Translations under genes and position numbers: made by a program | Shown here: piece after piece, positions 41,508 through 51,245 of the stretch | Position numbering within the stretch: position 1 is the first letter of the stretch | Layout of the letters: each line of letters begins with the position of its first letter | The notes under the pieces: model-generated | Databases searched by the model: none | What the model was told of the DNA's origin: nothing | What the model saw: the letters and a program-made list of their open reading frames with translations, nothing else | Assembly (NCBI RefSeq): GCF_900455735.1 | Contig: NZ_UAUI01000011.1 | Span: 558,001-622,000 of the forward strand | Direction of reading: 5' to 3' | DNA: 64,000 bases | From: Rhodococcus wratislaviensis | Lineage (GTDB): Bacteria > Actinomycetota > Actinomycetes > Mycobacteriales > Mycobacteriaceae

Positions 41508-42304
41508 ACGGATTCGACTGGTCGGACTTCGGCGCCGTCACCGCGGCGAGCGTTCTGGTGCTCGCCGTCCTCCAGGCCGCGACGTTCCTCGTCGGCCGGC
41601 GGATCGGACGCTACAACGTCGTCGACGTGTCCTGGGGCCTCGGTTTCGTCCTGGTGGCGCTCGTGGCCGCCGTCATCGGCGACGGCGACACACTGCGCCG
41701 CTGGCTGGTGGTGGTGCTCGTCGCCGTGTGGGGTCTGCGACTGACCTGGCACATGTACGCCAAGTCCGCGGGCAAAGGCGAGGACCCGCGCTACGTGGAG
41801 ATGCTCGACCGGGCCGGCGGCGACTCGCCCGGTGTCGTCGTCAGGAAGATCTTTCTCACCCAGGGACTCGCGCAGTGGTTCGTCTCGCTGCCGCTGCAGG
41901 TGTCGGCCGTGCTCGGTCCCGCATCCGGCCTCGGCACGGTCGTCGGGGTGCTCGGAGTGCTCCTGTGGGTGGTCGGCGTCGTGTTCGAATCGGTCGGCGA
42001 CCACCAGTTGAAGGCGTTCAAGGCGGACCCGTCCAACAAGGGCGAGATCATGGACGCCGGCCTGTGGGCGTGGACGCGGCACCCGAACTACTTCGGCGAT
42101 TCCTGCGTGTGGTGGGGACTGTGGCTCATCGCGGCGAGCGTGTGGCCCGGCGCCGTCACCGTGCTGTCTCCCGTGGTCATGACGTACTTCCTGGTGTTCG
42201 CGACCGGGGCCAGGCTGCTCGAGAAGTCAATGTCGCAGCGTCCCGGCTACCCCGAATACCAGCAGCGAACCAGCTACTTCCTCCCCTTGCCGCCGAAGCG
42301 GTGA
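41504..42304 (+). CDS. DUF1295 membrane oxidoreductase-like protein (Rv0446c-like)
   Basis: 266-aa polytopic membrane protein of the DUF1295 / steroid-5-alpha-reductase-like group, with seven or so helices. Typical marks: NVVDVSWGLGFVLVALVAAV, VWGLRLTWHMYAKSAGKGED, AWTRHPNYFGDSCVWWGLWL near the NADPH end. The place before sigK equals Rv0446c. It may reduce a double bond in a methylated acyl chain (inference). A 98-bp gap follows before sigK. Confidence 0.92.
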   Translation: MNGFDWSDFGAVTAASVLVLAVLQAATFLVGRRIGRYNVVDVSWGLGFVLVALVAAVIGDGDTLRRWLVVVLVAVWGLRLTWHMYAKSAGKGEDPRYVEMLDRAGGDSPGVVVRKIFLTQGLAQWFVSLPLQVSAVLGPASGLGTVVGVLGVLLWVVGVVFESVGDHQLKAFKADPSNKGEIMDAGLWAWTRHPNYFGDSCVWWGLWLIAASVWPGAVTVLSPVVMTYFLVFATGARLLEKSMSQRPGYPEYQQRTSYFLPLPPKR

Positions 42305-42402
42305 GCGCTATGCCGGCATCGCTCGCTCCCCGTCGGGTCCCATCGTGGCCACACCGGCCGCAACCTGCTATTAGGCTGTGGATCGATGAACGGAATGGGC
42401 CG

Positions 42403-42981
42403 ATGACCGGTGTCGACAGGGACACGGAGAACGTGACGCTGACGGCGTTGCTGGCGCGTATCGCACAGGGCGAGCGGGATGCCTTCAGCGACTTCTACGA
42501 ACGCACCAGCGCGCGGGTGTACGGCATGGTGCTGCGGGTCCTGCGCGATCCCGGATACAGCGAGGAAACCACCCAAGAGGTGTACCTGCAGGTCTGGAAC
42601 AACGCGGAGAAATTCGATCCGAAGCAGGGGTCGCCGCTGTCGTGGCTGATCACCCTCGCCCATCGCCGTGCCGTCGACCGGGTGCGGTCGGAGCAGTCCG
42701 GCACCGAACGGGAAGCCGCCTACGGCGCCTCGAGTTGGTACGGACCGTTCGACGCGGTGTCGGAAGAGGTCACCCGACGCGGCGACACCAGCGACGTCGT
42801 CGACTGCCTCGGCACGCTCACCGAAGTCCAGCAGAGAACCGTGGTCCTCGCCTATTACGGGGGGCTGACGTACCGAGAGGTGTCGGAACGGCTGTCGGTT
42901 GCGCTTCCCACGGTGAAGTCACGAATTCGAGACGGATTGATCAGGCTCAAGCAATGTCTGGGGGTGCAGTTCGATGGATGA
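42403..42981 (+). CDS. sigK: ECF sigma factor SigK
   Basis: 192-aa extracytoplasmic-function sigma factor. Region 2: [60 protein letters not shown]. Region 4: LTEVQQRTVVLAYYGGLTYR then EVSERLSVALPTVKSRIRDG. Identity rests on the complete conserved neighbourhood (oxidase, DUF1365, methyltransferase, DUF1295, rskA), the same order as Rv0449c-Rv0444c. Its stop overlaps rskA by 8 nt. Three CCATCC-N15-YCGAAT promoters in the window are its probable targets. Confidence 0.94.
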   Translation: MTGVDRDTENVTLTALLARIAQGERDAFSDFYERTSARVYGMVLRVLRDPGYSEETTQEVYLQVWNNAEKFDPKQGSPLSWLITLAHRRAVDRVRSEQSGTEREAAYGASSWYGPFDAVSEEVTRRGDTSDVVDCLGTLTEVQQRTVVLAYYGGLTYREVSERLSVALPTVKSRIRDGLIRLKQCLGVQFDG

Positions 42982-43711
42982 GTCCCAGCACGACATCCTC
43001 GACCTCGCTCAGGTGTACGCCCTCGACGCCGTCGACGATCAGCAGCGCCGCGAGATCGACACCGCGGTCCAGAGCGCACCGCCCGACGTCCGCCTCGAAT
43101 TCGACACCGCCGTCCGCGGCGTGCACGAGACGATGGCCGCCCAGTCCGCGTCCACCGCGGTCGAGCCGCCCGACTACCTGCTCGGGCGCATCCTCGATGC
43201 GTTGCCCGGCACTGCCGCTGCGCCCGCACCGATAGCGCTGGACGAGGTTCGTGCGCGCAAGCGCAGGCGTCTCGTGGCAGCCCTGAGTGCGGCGGCCGCG
43301 GTGATCGTCCTCGCCGTGGGTGGCATCACCGTCGCTCAGCAGTTGCAGAGCGAGGACGGCCAACCCGTGCCCGCGCAGATCCTCGCCGCCGACGACGTCC
43401 GCACGGCGGTGGCACCGATCGCCGGTGGCGGTTCGGCCACCGTCGTGTACTCCAAGGACGTCGACGCCGGCGTGCTGGTGATGAACGACGTCCCACCGCC
43501 CGAGTCCGGTTCCGTCTATCAGATGTGGCTGCTCGGACCGTCGCACGAACCGGTGTCCGCCGGAATCATGGAAGCCGATGACGTGTCGCCGTCGACCACC
43601 GCGGTCGTGAACGACATCGACCAGTCCACGGCGCTCGGATTCAGTGTGGAACCGCCCGGCGGTTCCACCCAGCCGACCGGCGACATCTTCGCGACGGTGA
43701 ACCTCACCTGA
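42974..43711 (+). CDS. rskA: anti-sigma-K factor RskA
   Basis: 245-aa membrane anti-sigma factor. Cytoplasmic sigma-binding part (residues ~1-90, LAQVYALDAVDDQQRREIDT, no HxxxCxxC zinc motif), one transmembrane helix (~100-120, after basic RARKRRR), and an extracytoplasmic RskA domain with MNDVPPPESGSVYQMWLLG. In mycobacteria RskA holds SigK until regulated proteolysis releases it. Translation is coupled to sigK. A family-A palindrome starts right at the stop. Confidence 0.94.
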   Translation: MDESQHDILDLAQVYALDAVDDQQRREIDTAVQSAPPDVRLEFDTAVRGVHETMAAQSASTAVEPPDYLLGRILDALPGTAAAPAPIALDEVRARKRRRLVAALSAAAAVIVLAVGGITVAQQLQSEDGQPVPAQILAADDVRTAVAPIAGGGSATVVYSKDVDAGVLVMNDVPPPESGSVYQMWLLGPSHEPVSAGIMEADDVSPSTTAVVNDIDQSTALGFSVEPPGGSTQPTGDIFATVNLT

Positions 43712-43757
43712 CACGTGAGTGGCGAAGTGTGCCGGGGCACGCTTCGCCACTCACGTG
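43712..43757. repeat. palindromic repeat, family A copy 3
   Basis: Left arm 43712-43733 and right arm 43736-43757 (22 bp, one mismatch, 2-nt loop). It begins on the base after the rskA stop and ends 12 bp before the stop of the convergent glcB, a position suited to a bidirectional terminator. Confidence 0.88.
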
Positions 43758-43769
43758 GGGGGCTTTCGG

Positions 43770-45953
43770 TCAGGCGTTGGCGGCTTTGTATTCGCGGCGG
43801 CGGCGGTGCAGGATCGGTTCGGTGTAGCCGGAGGGCTGGTGGGTGCCGTCGAGGATGAGTTCCTTGGCGGCTTGGAAGGCGATGTTGGTGTCGAAGTCCG
43901 GGGCCAGCGGCCGGTAGGTGGGGTCGTTCTGGTTCTGCCGGTCCACGACGGGGGCCATCCGTTGCAGCGACTGCACCACCTGGTCGGCGGTGACCACGCC
44001 GTGCCGGATCCAGTTCGCCAGCAGCTGGGAGGAGATGCGGAGGGTGGCGCGGTCCTCCATCAGGGCGACGTCGTGGATGTCGGGGACCTTGGAGCAGCCG
44101 ACGCCGGCGTCGATCCAGCGGACCACGTACCCGAGGATGGACTGGCAGTTGTTGTCGAGTTCTTCCTGCTTCTCGGCCTCGGACCAGTCGGTGTTCGGGG
44201 CGAGGGGGATGGTGAGGATCTCGTCGAGGGTGGCCCGCCGGGTGCCGGTCAGCCGGTTCTGGACGGCGACCACGTCGACCTGGTGGTAGTGGGTGGCGTG
44301 CAGGGTGGCCCCGGTCGGGGACGGCACCCACGCGGTGTTCGCGCCGGCCTTGGGGTGGCCGATCTTCTGCTCGAGCATCTCGGCCATCAGCTCGGTCATC
44401 GCCCACATGCCCTTGCCGATCTGCGCCCGCCCCTGCAACCCGCACGCCAGGCCGACGTCGACGTTCCAGTCCTCGTAGGCGGTGATCCAGGTCTGCTTCT
44501 TCATCTCGGCCTTGCGGATCATCGGCCCGGCCTCCATCGAGGTGTGGATCTCGTCGCCGGTGCGGTCGAGGAACCCGGTGTTGATGAACACCACCCGCTC
44601 CGACGCCTCCCGGATGCAGGCGGCGAGGTTGACGGTGGTGCGGCGTTCCTCGTCCATGATGCCGACCTTGAGGGTGTTGGCGGGCAATCCCAACACCTGC
44701 TCGACGCGGCCGAACAGTTCGGTGGTGAACGCGACCTCGTCGGGTCCGTGCTGCTTGGGTTTGACGATGTAGATCGACCCGGTGCGGGAGTTGACCAGCG
44801 GGCCGGTCGCCTCGGAGGTGCCGAGCCCGTGGACGGCGCACAGGGAGGTGATCAGGGCGTCGAGGATGCCCTCGGGGATTTCGGTGCCGTCCGGGTGCAG
44901 GATCGCCGGGGTGGTCATCAGATGGCCGACGTTGCGGACGAACAGCAGCGACCGCCCGTGCAGGGTCAGTTCGGACCCGTCCGGGGCGGTGTAGGTGCGG
45001 TCGCCGTTGAGGCGGCGGGTGAACGCCTTCCCGCCCTTGGTCATCTCCTCGGCCAGGTCGCCGCGGTTGAGTCCGAGCCAGTTGCGGTAGCCGATCACCT
45101 TGTCGTCGGCGTCGACGGCGGCGACGGAGTCCTCGAAGTCCATGATGGTGGTGACCGCGGACTCGAGCACCACATCCTTGACCCCGGCCGCGTCCGTCCG
45201 GCCGATCGGGGAGGTGGGGTCGATCTGGATTTCCGCGTGCAACCCGTGATTGCGCAGCAGCACACCGGTCGGGGCGTCGGGGGCGCCGAGGTAGCCGACG
45301 AACTTGCCCGGCTCGGCGAGGGTGGTGATCGTGCCGTCGGCGAGCTGCACCCGCAGGGCGGTGCCGTCGACGGTGTAGCGGGCGGCGTCGGCGTGCGACC
45401 CCTGCGCGAGGGGGGCGGCGGTGTCGAGGAACTGCCGGGCCCAGGCGATGACCCTGTCGCCGCGGACCTTGTTGTAGGTGTCGCCCGCCTCCGCGCCGCC
45501 GTCGTCGGGGATGGCGTTGGTGCCGTACAGGGCGTCGTACAGCGACCCCCAGCGGGCGTTGGAGGCGTTCAGCGCGAAGCGGGCGTTGAGGACCGGGACC
45601 ACCAGCTGCGGGCCGGCGGTGGCGGTGATCTCGGTGTCCACGTTCGCCGTGGACACCGCGAACGGGGCCGGTTCGGGCACCAGGTACCCGATCTCGGTGA
45701 GGAACGCCGTGTACTCGGCCGGGTCGATCGCGGTGCCGGCCCGGTCCCGGTGCCAGGCGTCGATCCGGGCCTGCAGGTCGTCGCGGGTGGCGAGCAGCGC
45801 CTGGTTCTTCGGCGCCAGATCCCCGATCACCTTGGCCGCACCCGACCAGAACCCGTCCACCGACACCCCGGTCCCGGGCAGTGCCTCCTCGTTCACGAAG
45901 TCGTAGAGCACCTTCGCGACCTGCAGACCGCCGACCTCAACACGCTCAGTCAT
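43770..45953 (-). CDS. glcB: malate synthase G
   Basis: 727-aa enzyme condensing glyoxylate with acetyl-CoA to malate. Length and signatures match the G isoform: [46 protein letters not shown]-like [30 protein letters not shown]. Start [15 protein letters not shown] at 45953 follows GGAAGGTGAG. It closes the glyoxylate shunt needed for growth on acetate, fatty acids or alkanes, and can also use glyoxylate from purine degradation encoded further right. The 135-bp upstream gap has TTGACA at 46052-46047 on this strand. Confidence 0.97.
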   Translation of the reverse strand: MTERVEVGGLQVAKVLYDFVNEEALPGTGVSVDGFWSGAAKVIGDLAPKNQALLATRDDLQARIDAWHRDRAGTAIDPAEYTAFLTEIGYLVPEPAPFAVSTANVDTEITATAGPQLVVPVLNARFALNASNARWGSLYDALYGTNAIPDDGGAEAGDTYNKVRGDRVIAWARQFLDTAAPLAQGSHADAARYTVDGTALRVQLADGTITTLAEPGKFVGYLGAPDAPTGVLLRNHGLHAEIQIDPTSPIGRTDAAGVKDVVLESAVTTIMDFEDSVAAVDADDKVIGYRNWLGLNRGDLAEEMTKGGKAFTRRLNGDRTYTAPDGSELTLHGRSLLFVRNVGHLMTTPAILHPDGTEIPEGILDALITSLCAVHGLGTSEATGPLVNSRTGSIYIVKPKQHGPDEVAFTTELFGRVEQVLGLPANTLKVGIMDEERRTTVNLAACIREASERVVFINTGFLDRTGDEIHTSMEAGPMIRKAEMKKQTWITAYEDWNVDVGLACGLQGRAQIGKGMWAMTELMAEMLEQKIGHPKAGANTAWVPSPTGATLHATHYHQVDVVAVQNRLTGTRRATLDEILTIPLAPNTDWSEAEKQEELDNNCQSILGYVVRWIDAGVGCSKVPDIHDVALMEDRATLRISSQLLANWIRHGVVTADQVVQSLQRMAPVVDRQNQNDPTYRPLAPDFDTNIAFQAAKELILDGTHQPSGYTEPILHRRRREYKAANA

Positions 45954-46088
45954 GAAATGACTCACCTTCCGCACTTGGCAAAACTTCCACGATGCGAAAA
46001 CACAGTTTCGTATCTTGACATTAAGAAAACCGTGTCCATCGAGTTCTGTCAATAGCGGACGGGCGTACGGTTACGGCGTCACATCCGA

Positions 46089-47561
46089 TCAGTGGTCTTC
46101 GTCGCCGATGCGGTGGACGTGGATCAGGTTGGTCGAGCCGACGGTGCCCGGAGGCGATCCCGCGACGATGACCACGAGGTCGCCCCGCTGGTACCGGCCC
46201 AGGCCGAGGAGCGCGTGGTCGACCTGGTGGATCATCTGGTCGGTCGACTCCACGGGGTCGACGAGGAACGTCTCGGTGCCCCACGTCAGCGCGAGTTGAG
46301 CGCGCACCGCCGGGAGCGGGGTGAACGCCAGCAACGGCAGCGGAGTGTGCAGCCGCGCGAGCCGCCGCACGGTGTCCCCGGATTGGGTGAACGCGACGAG
46401 CGCCGCGGCGCCCAATCGTTCCCCGATGTCGCGCGCCGCGTAGGACAGCACACCGCCCTTCGTGCGGGGCACGTGCGCCAGCGGCGGAACGTGCGTGGAC
46501 TTCTCCTCCACGGCACTGATGATCCGGCCCATGGTGCGGACCGTCTCCATCACGTGCTTCCCGACGGACGTTTCACCCGACAGCATGACGGCGTCGGCGC
46601 CGTCGAGGACGGCGTTGGCCACGTCGGACGCCTCGGCGCGGGTGGGCCGCGAGTTCTCGATCATCGACTCGAGCATCTGCGTCGCGACGATCACCGGCTT
46701 CGCGTTCTCGCGGGCGACCTGGATGGCCCGTTTCTGCGCGAGCGGCACCTGTTCGAGGGGAAGTTCGACGCCCAGATCGCCCCGGGCGACCATCACAGCG
46801 TCGAACGCCAGCACGATCGCCTCGAGGTTGTCGATCGCCTCCGGTTTCTCGAGCTTCGCGATCACGGGGACCCGGCGGCCGACCCGGTCCATCACGGCAT
46901 GGACGAGTTCGATGTCTGCCGCCGATCGCACGAACGACAGGGCGATGAGGTCGACACCGAGACGCAGCGCGAACTCGAGATCGGCGATGTCCTTGTCCGA
47001 CAGGGCGGGAACCGACACGTTCATCCCCGGCAGGGACACACCCTTGTTGTTGCTGACCGGGCCGCCCTCGGTGACCCGGCACACGACGTCGTTGCCGTCG
47101 ACGCCGGTGACGACCAATCCGATCTTGCCGTCGTCGACGAGCAACCGGTCACCGGGCTCGGCGTCCTCGGCCAGTTGCTTGTAGGTGGTCGACACCCGGT
47201 CGTGGGTGCCGTCGCACTCGTCGACGGTGATCCGCACGACGTCGCCGTCCGACCAGACGGTGCTGCCTTCGGCGAAGCGCCCCAACCTGATCTTCGGGCC
47301 CTGGAGGTCGGCGAGAACACCGACCGCCCGGCCGGTGAGTTCGGACGCGTCCCGCACCCGGAGGTAGTTCTCCTCGTGGTCGGCATGTTCGCCGTGGCTG
47401 AAGTTGAGCCGTGCGATGTCCATTCCGCAGTCGACGAGTTCGCGTATGCGGTCGCCGGTTGCCGTCGCGGGCCCGAGGGTGCACACGATCTTCGCGCGCC
47501 TCGCCGACGCGGGCGCCTCCCGGACGGGTGTGAGGAGTTGTTCGGAAACTGTTGCTGTCAT
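46089..47561 (-). CDS. pyk: pyruvate kinase
   Basis: 490-aa glycolytic enzyme converting phosphoenolpyruvate and ADP to pyruvate and ATP. N-terminal KIVCTLGPATATGDRIRELV and ARLNFSHGEHADH, active-site lysine region PVIAKLEKPEAIDN, MVARGDLGVELPLEQVPLAQ and ATQMLESMIENSRPTRAE. Complete length. It starts 18 nt after the aceE stop on the same strand, so PEP-to-pyruvate and pyruvate-to-acetyl-CoA steps may be co-transcribed, an arrangement I do not recall from mycobacteria. Confidence 0.96.
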   Translation of the reverse strand: MTATVSEQLLTPVREAPASARRAKIVCTLGPATATGDRIRELVDCGMDIARLNFSHGEHADHEENYLRVRDASELTGRAVGVLADLQGPKIRLGRFAEGSTVWSDGDVVRITVDECDGTHDRVSTTYKQLAEDAEPGDRLLVDDGKIGLVVTGVDGNDVVCRVTEGGPVSNNKGVSLPGMNVSVPALSDKDIADLEFALRLGVDLIALSFVRSAADIELVHAVMDRVGRRVPVIAKLEKPEAIDNLEAIVLAFDAVMVARGDLGVELPLEQVPLAQKRAIQVARENAKPVIVATQMLESMIENSRPTRAEASDVANAVLDGADAVMLSGETSVGKHVMETVRTMGRIISAVEEKSTHVPPLAHVPRTKGGVLSYAARDIGERLGAAALVAFTQSGDTVRRLARLHTPLPLLAFTPLPAVRAQLALTWGTETFLVDPVESTDQMIHQVDHALLGLGRYQRGDLVVIVAGSPPGTVGSTNLIHVHRIGDEDH

Positions 47562-47579
47562 CGGTTTTTCGATTCCGTT

Positions 47580-50414
47580 CTATGCGCTGCCGGTGTCGGC
47601 GTAGGAGATGGCGGCGGCGCGGACGTCGTCGATGCGGTACCGGTTGGCGGCTTCGACGGCCTTGGAGCGGTCGAGGGTGCCTTCGCCGGCGAGGGTGGAC
47701 AGCACGGCGACGACGATGGATTCGGCGTCGACGTTGAAGTACCGGCGGGCGGCGGGGCGGGTGTCGGAGAACCCGAACCCGTCGGTGCCGAGGGTGGTGT
47801 ACGAGCCGGGGACCCACTGGCGGATCTGGTCGGCGACGGCGCGCATCCAGTCCGAGGCCGCCACGAACGGGCCGGCGGCATCGGACAACGCCTGCGTGAC
47901 GTACGGCAGCGGGGCGTCGGTGCCGGGGTCGCGCAGCGCCTGCTGCTCCCGTTCGATGCCCTCGCGGCGCAGCTCACCCCAGGAGGTGACCGACCACACG
48001 TCCGCGGCAACGCCCCAGTCGTCGGCGAGCAGCTGCTGGGCGCGTAGGCCCTCGGGCATGGTGACACCGGAGACCAGGATCTGGGCCCTAGGCGCGGAGC
48101 CTGCGGAGTGCCCATTTTCTGGCGCGGAGCCGCCGGATGCCTCGGACTTCTTGAACAGGTACATGCCCTTGAGCAGGCCCTCGACGTTCAGGTCGGCGGG
48201 CTCGGCGGGCTGGGTGTAGGGCTCGTTGTAGAGGGTGATGTAGTAGAAGATGTCCTCGCCGCCGAACCCGTCGACCCCCTCGGTGCCGCCGTACATCCGG
48301 CGCAGCCCGTCCTTGACGATGTGCGCGATCTCGTAGGAGAACGCCGGGTCGTAGGCGACGGCGGCCGGGTTCGTCGACGCCAGCAGCAGCGAGTGCCCGT
48401 CGGCGTGCTGGAGTCCCTCGCCGGTGAGGGTGGTGCGTCCGGCGGTGGCGCCGAGGACGAAGCCGCGGGCCATCTGATCCGCCGCCGCCCACAGGCCGTC
48501 GCCGGTGCGTTGGAACCCGAACATCGAGTAGAAGATGTACAGCGGGATCATCGGCTCACCGTGGGTGGCGTAGGAGGTGCCGACCGCGGTGAACGAGGCG
48601 GTCGAGCCGGCCTCGTTGATGCCCTCGTGCAGGATCTGCCCGATCTCCGACTCCTTGTAGGCCAGCATCAGATCGGCGTCGACCGCGGTGTACAACTGCC
48701 CGTTGCGGTTGTAGATCTTCAGCGACGGGAACCAGGAGTCCATCCCGAAGGTGCGGGCCTCGTCCGGGATGATCGGCACGATCCGCTTGCCGATCTCCTT
48801 GTCCCGCAACAACTCCTTCATGATCCGCACCAACGCCATGGTGGTCGCGACCTGCTGCTTACCGGAGCCCTTGCGGACCACGTCGTAGGTCGAGTCCGCC
48901 GGCTGCGGCAACGGCGCCGGGCTGGTGCGGCGCTGCGGCAGGAACCCACCCAACGCCTTCCGCCGGTCGAGCATGTACCGGATTTCCGGGGCGTCCGCGC
49001 CGGGGTGGTAGTACGGCGGCATCTTCGGGTCCTTCTCCAACTCTTCGTCGGAGATCGGGATGCGCTGCAGGTCCCGGAAATTCTTCAGATCATCCAGGGT
49101 GAGCTTCTTCATCTGGTGGGTGGCGTTGCGGCCCTCGAAGTGCTTGCCCAGGGTGTAGCCCTTGATGGTGTGCGCCAGGATCACCGTCGGCTGCCCCTTG
49201 TGCGCCATCGCCGCCGCGTACGCGGCATAGATCTTGCGGTAGTCGTGGCCGCCGCGCTTGAGGTTCCAGATGTCCTGATCGGACAGGTTCGCGACCAGTT
49301 CCTTCGTCCGCGGATCCCTCCCGAAGAAGTGCTCCCGCACGTACCCGCCGTCGTTGGCCTTATACGTTTGGTAGTCCCCGTCCGGGGTGACGTTCATCAG
49401 GTTGACCAGGGCACCGTCCCGGTCCGCGTGCAACAACGCGTCCCACTCGCGGCCCCAGACCACCTTGATCACGTTCCAGCCGGCGCCGCGGAAGAACGAC
49501 TCCAGCTCCTGGATGATCTTGCCGTTGCCGCGGACCGGGCCGTCGAGGCGTTGCAGGTTGCAGTTCACCACGAACGTCAAATTGTCCAGACCTTCGGTGG
49601 CCGCCACATGCGCCAGACCCCGCGATTCCGGTTCGTCCATCTCCCCGTCCCCGAGGAACGCCCACACGTGCTGATCGGCGGTGTCCTTGATGCCGCGGTC
49701 GTGCAGGTAGTGGTTGAACCGGGCCTGGTAGATCGCGTTCATCGGGCCCAACCCCATCGACACGGTCGGGAACTCCCAGAAATCCGGCAGCAGCCGGGGG
49801 TGCGGGTACGACGGCAACCCGCCGCCCTGATCGGCGTGCGAGTGCTCCTGCCGGAACCCGTCCATCCGCTCCGCCGGGATCCGCCCCTCCAAAAAGGCGC
49901 GGGCATAGATGCCCGGCGAGGCGTGGCCCTGGATGAAGATCTGATCCCCACCCCCGGGATGGTCCTTGCCGCGGAAGAAGTGGTTGAACCCCACCTCGTA
50001 CAGCGCGGCCGACGACGCATACGTCGAGATGTGGCCACCGACCCCGACCCCCGGCCGTTGCGCACGGGTCACCATCACCGCCGCGTTCCACCGGATGAAC
50101 GCCCGGTACCGGCGCTCGGTCTCCTCGTCGCCGGGGAACCACGGCTCGTTCTCCGTCGGGATGGTGTTCACATAATCGGTCGACGTCAACGCCGGCAAAG
50201 CGACGTGCTTCTCCCCGGCCCGCTCGAGCATCCGCAACATCAGATACCGGGCACGGGTCGGTCCGGACCGGTCCAACAGTCCGTCGAACGATTCCAACCA
50301 CTCCGTGGTCTCGTCCGGGTCGATATCCGGCAGATAAGACGCAACACCCTCACGGATGACGCGAACCGAACCGGCGCGGCCGGGGTCTACGGAGGTCGTG
50401 GTCTGTTCGAGCAA
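47580..50414 (-). CDS. aceE: pyruvate dehydrogenase E1 component (homodimeric AceE)
   Basis: 944-aa thiamine-diphosphate enzyme that decarboxylates pyruvate and acetylates the E2 lipoyl group. The ThDP motif appears as [16 protein letters not shown] ... [12 protein letters not shown]. Near the C-terminus a Ser/Gly-rich insertion ([20 protein letters not shown]) separates two core segments. Translation appears to start at TTG 50414 with GGAG 7 nt upstream. The nearest ATG (50427) is out of frame. The reading frame is intact over the whole length. Confidence 0.96.
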   Translation of the reverse strand: MLEQTTTSVDPGRAGSVRVIREGVASYLPDIDPDETTEWLESFDGLLDRSGPTRARYLMLRMLERAGEKHVALPALTSTDYVNTIPTENEPWFPGDEETERRYRAFIRWNAAVMVTRAQRPGVGVGGHISTYASSAALYEVGFNHFFRGKDHPGGGDQIFIQGHASPGIYARAFLEGRIPAERMDGFRQEHSHADQGGGLPSYPHPRLLPDFWEFPTVSMGLGPMNAIYQARFNHYLHDRGIKDTADQHVWAFLGDGEMDEPESRGLAHVAATEGLDNLTFVVNCNLQRLDGPVRGNGKIIQELESFFRGAGWNVIKVVWGREWDALLHADRDGALVNLMNVTPDGDYQTYKANDGGYVREHFFGRDPRTKELVANLSDQDIWNLKRGGHDYRKIYAAYAAAMAHKGQPTVILAHTIKGYTLGKHFEGRNATHQMKKLTLDDLKNFRDLQRIPISDEELEKDPKMPPYYHPGADAPEIRYMLDRRKALGGFLPQRRTSPAPLPQPADSTYDVVRKGSGKQQVATTMALVRIMKELLRDKEIGKRIVPIIPDEARTFGMDSWFPSLKIYNRNGQLYTAVDADLMLAYKESEIGQILHEGINEAGSTASFTAVGTSYATHGEPMIPLYIFYSMFGFQRTGDGLWAAADQMARGFVLGATAGRTTLTGEGLQHADGHSLLLASTNPAAVAYDPAFSYEIAHIVKDGLRRMYGGTEGVDGFGGEDIFYYITLYNEPYTQPAEPADLNVEGLLKGMYLFKKSEASGGSAPENGHSAGSAPRAQILVSGVTMPEGLRAQQLLADDWGVAADVWSVTSWGELRREGIEREQQALRDPGTDAPLPYVTQALSDAAGPFVAASDWMRAVADQIRQWVPGSYTTLGTDGFGFSDTRPAARRYFNVDAESIVVAVLSTLAGEGTLDRSKAVEAANRYRIDDVRAAAISYADTGSA

Positions 50415-50480
50415 AGGGATACTCCATCGTTGCGGGCGCGGGATAGGGCGCCGTGGTGGCCGTCCGGGGTGAGGACGACG

Positions 50481-50500
50481 CTGTGCGACTCACTGCACAG
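50481..50500. promoter_or_regulatory. inverted repeat upstream of aceE
   Basis: CTGTGC-N8-GCACAG in the 90-bp gap upstream of aceE, 67 bp before its TTG. Candidate binding site for a regulator of aceE; no identification. Confidence 0.35.
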
Positions 50501-50504
50501 GTGA

Positions 50505-51233
50505 CTACCGCGGTTTCGCGAGCGGCCATCCTGTGATCTGCTTGGGACGTGGGGGCGCGTAGGTGCGCACCTTCGAGGTCGAGAGTCCCAACCCTACAAG
50601 AGATTCCGCCAATTTGACAGCCGCACTGACGCCGTCGACCACCGGAACGCCGGTGCGCTCACGGATTCGGTCGTCGAGGCCGGCCATTCCGCCGCAGCCG
50701 AGGCAGATCACCTCGGCCTTGTCTTCGCGCACTGCAGCTTCGGCCTCGTCGACGATCGCCTCGATCGCGGCCTCGGGGTCGGATTCCAGCGCGAGGACGG
50801 GCAGACCGCTCGCGCGTACACTCGCACACTTGGCGTCGAGGCCGGCGAGCCGGAGCCGGTCTTCGATGAGCGGTACGGTGCGGTCGAGGGTGGTGACCAC
50901 GGAGTACTTGTGTCCCAGCATCATTGCGACACTGGCGGACGCCTCGGTGATGTCGACGACGGGTACGTCGAGCAGTTCCTGCAGGCCCTCCCGGCCGTGT
51001 TCGCCGTACCCGGCCTGGATCACCGCGTCGTACTGTTCCGGGTACGACCGCACCCGGTCCATCACCGCGATCGCGGCGAGGTAGCTTTCGAAGTTTCCTT
51101 CCACGGATTCCGCACCGATCTCCGGTGTGAGCCCGACGATCTCGGTACCGGGTGCCGCCACGGTCTCGGCCTGCTTGGCGATGGCGTCCGTGATGGACGT
51201 GGTGGTGTTGACGTTGACGACGAGAATACGCAT
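50505..51233 (-). CDS. Asp/Glu/hydantoin racemase-superfamily protein
   Basis: 242-aa protein of the HyuE/Asp-Glu racemase fold: RILVVNVNTTTSITDAIAKQ, ASASVAMMLGHKYSVVTTLD, AEVICLGCGGMAGLDD. Racemases use two Cys; here the second is present (Cys180) but the first position reads QAGYGEHG, Gly75 instead of Cys. A Gly/Cys pairing is the one in arylmalonate decarboxylase, so racemisation of allantoin or hydantoin is not assured. It lies 12 nt downstream of an NCS1 allantoin/hydantoin-type transporter gene on the same strand. Confidence 0.85.
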   Translation of the reverse strand: MRILVVNVNTTTSITDAIAKQAETVAAPGTEIVGLTPEIGAESVEGNFESYLAAIAVMDRVRSYPEQYDAVIQAGYGEHGREGLQELLDVPVVDITEASASVAMMLGHKYSVVTTLDRTVPLIEDRLRLAGLDAKCASVRASGLPVLALESDPEAAIEAIVDEAEAAVREDKAEVICLGCGGMAGLDDRIRERTGVPVVDGVSAAVKLAESLVGLGLSTSKVRTYAPPRPKQITGWPLAKPR

Positions 51234-51245
51234 CGAAAGCTCCTG

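Noticed and set aside
45975-46010. TTGGCAAAACTT and a CGAAA/TTTCG repeat upstream of glcB as RamB or similar sites
   Set aside because: Too weak a match to a consensus recalled only loosely; not enough to claim.
43719-46055. Long open frame (778 codons) antisense to malate synthase
   Set aside because: Exact complement of a well-supported glcB; composition rich in Gly/Val/Arg/Asp from high-GC codon bias, with no recognisable domain.
48088-48132. Repeated GGCGCGGAGCC in the aceE insertion as a mobile element trace
   Set aside because: Short, in frame and within a variable linker; simple low-complexity expansion is enough.
48108-50504. Long open frame antisense to aceE, and a similar one antisense to pyk (46092-48047)
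   Set aside because: Shadow frames of conserved enzymes in high-GC DNA; His/Arg/Val-rich translations with no family resemblance.
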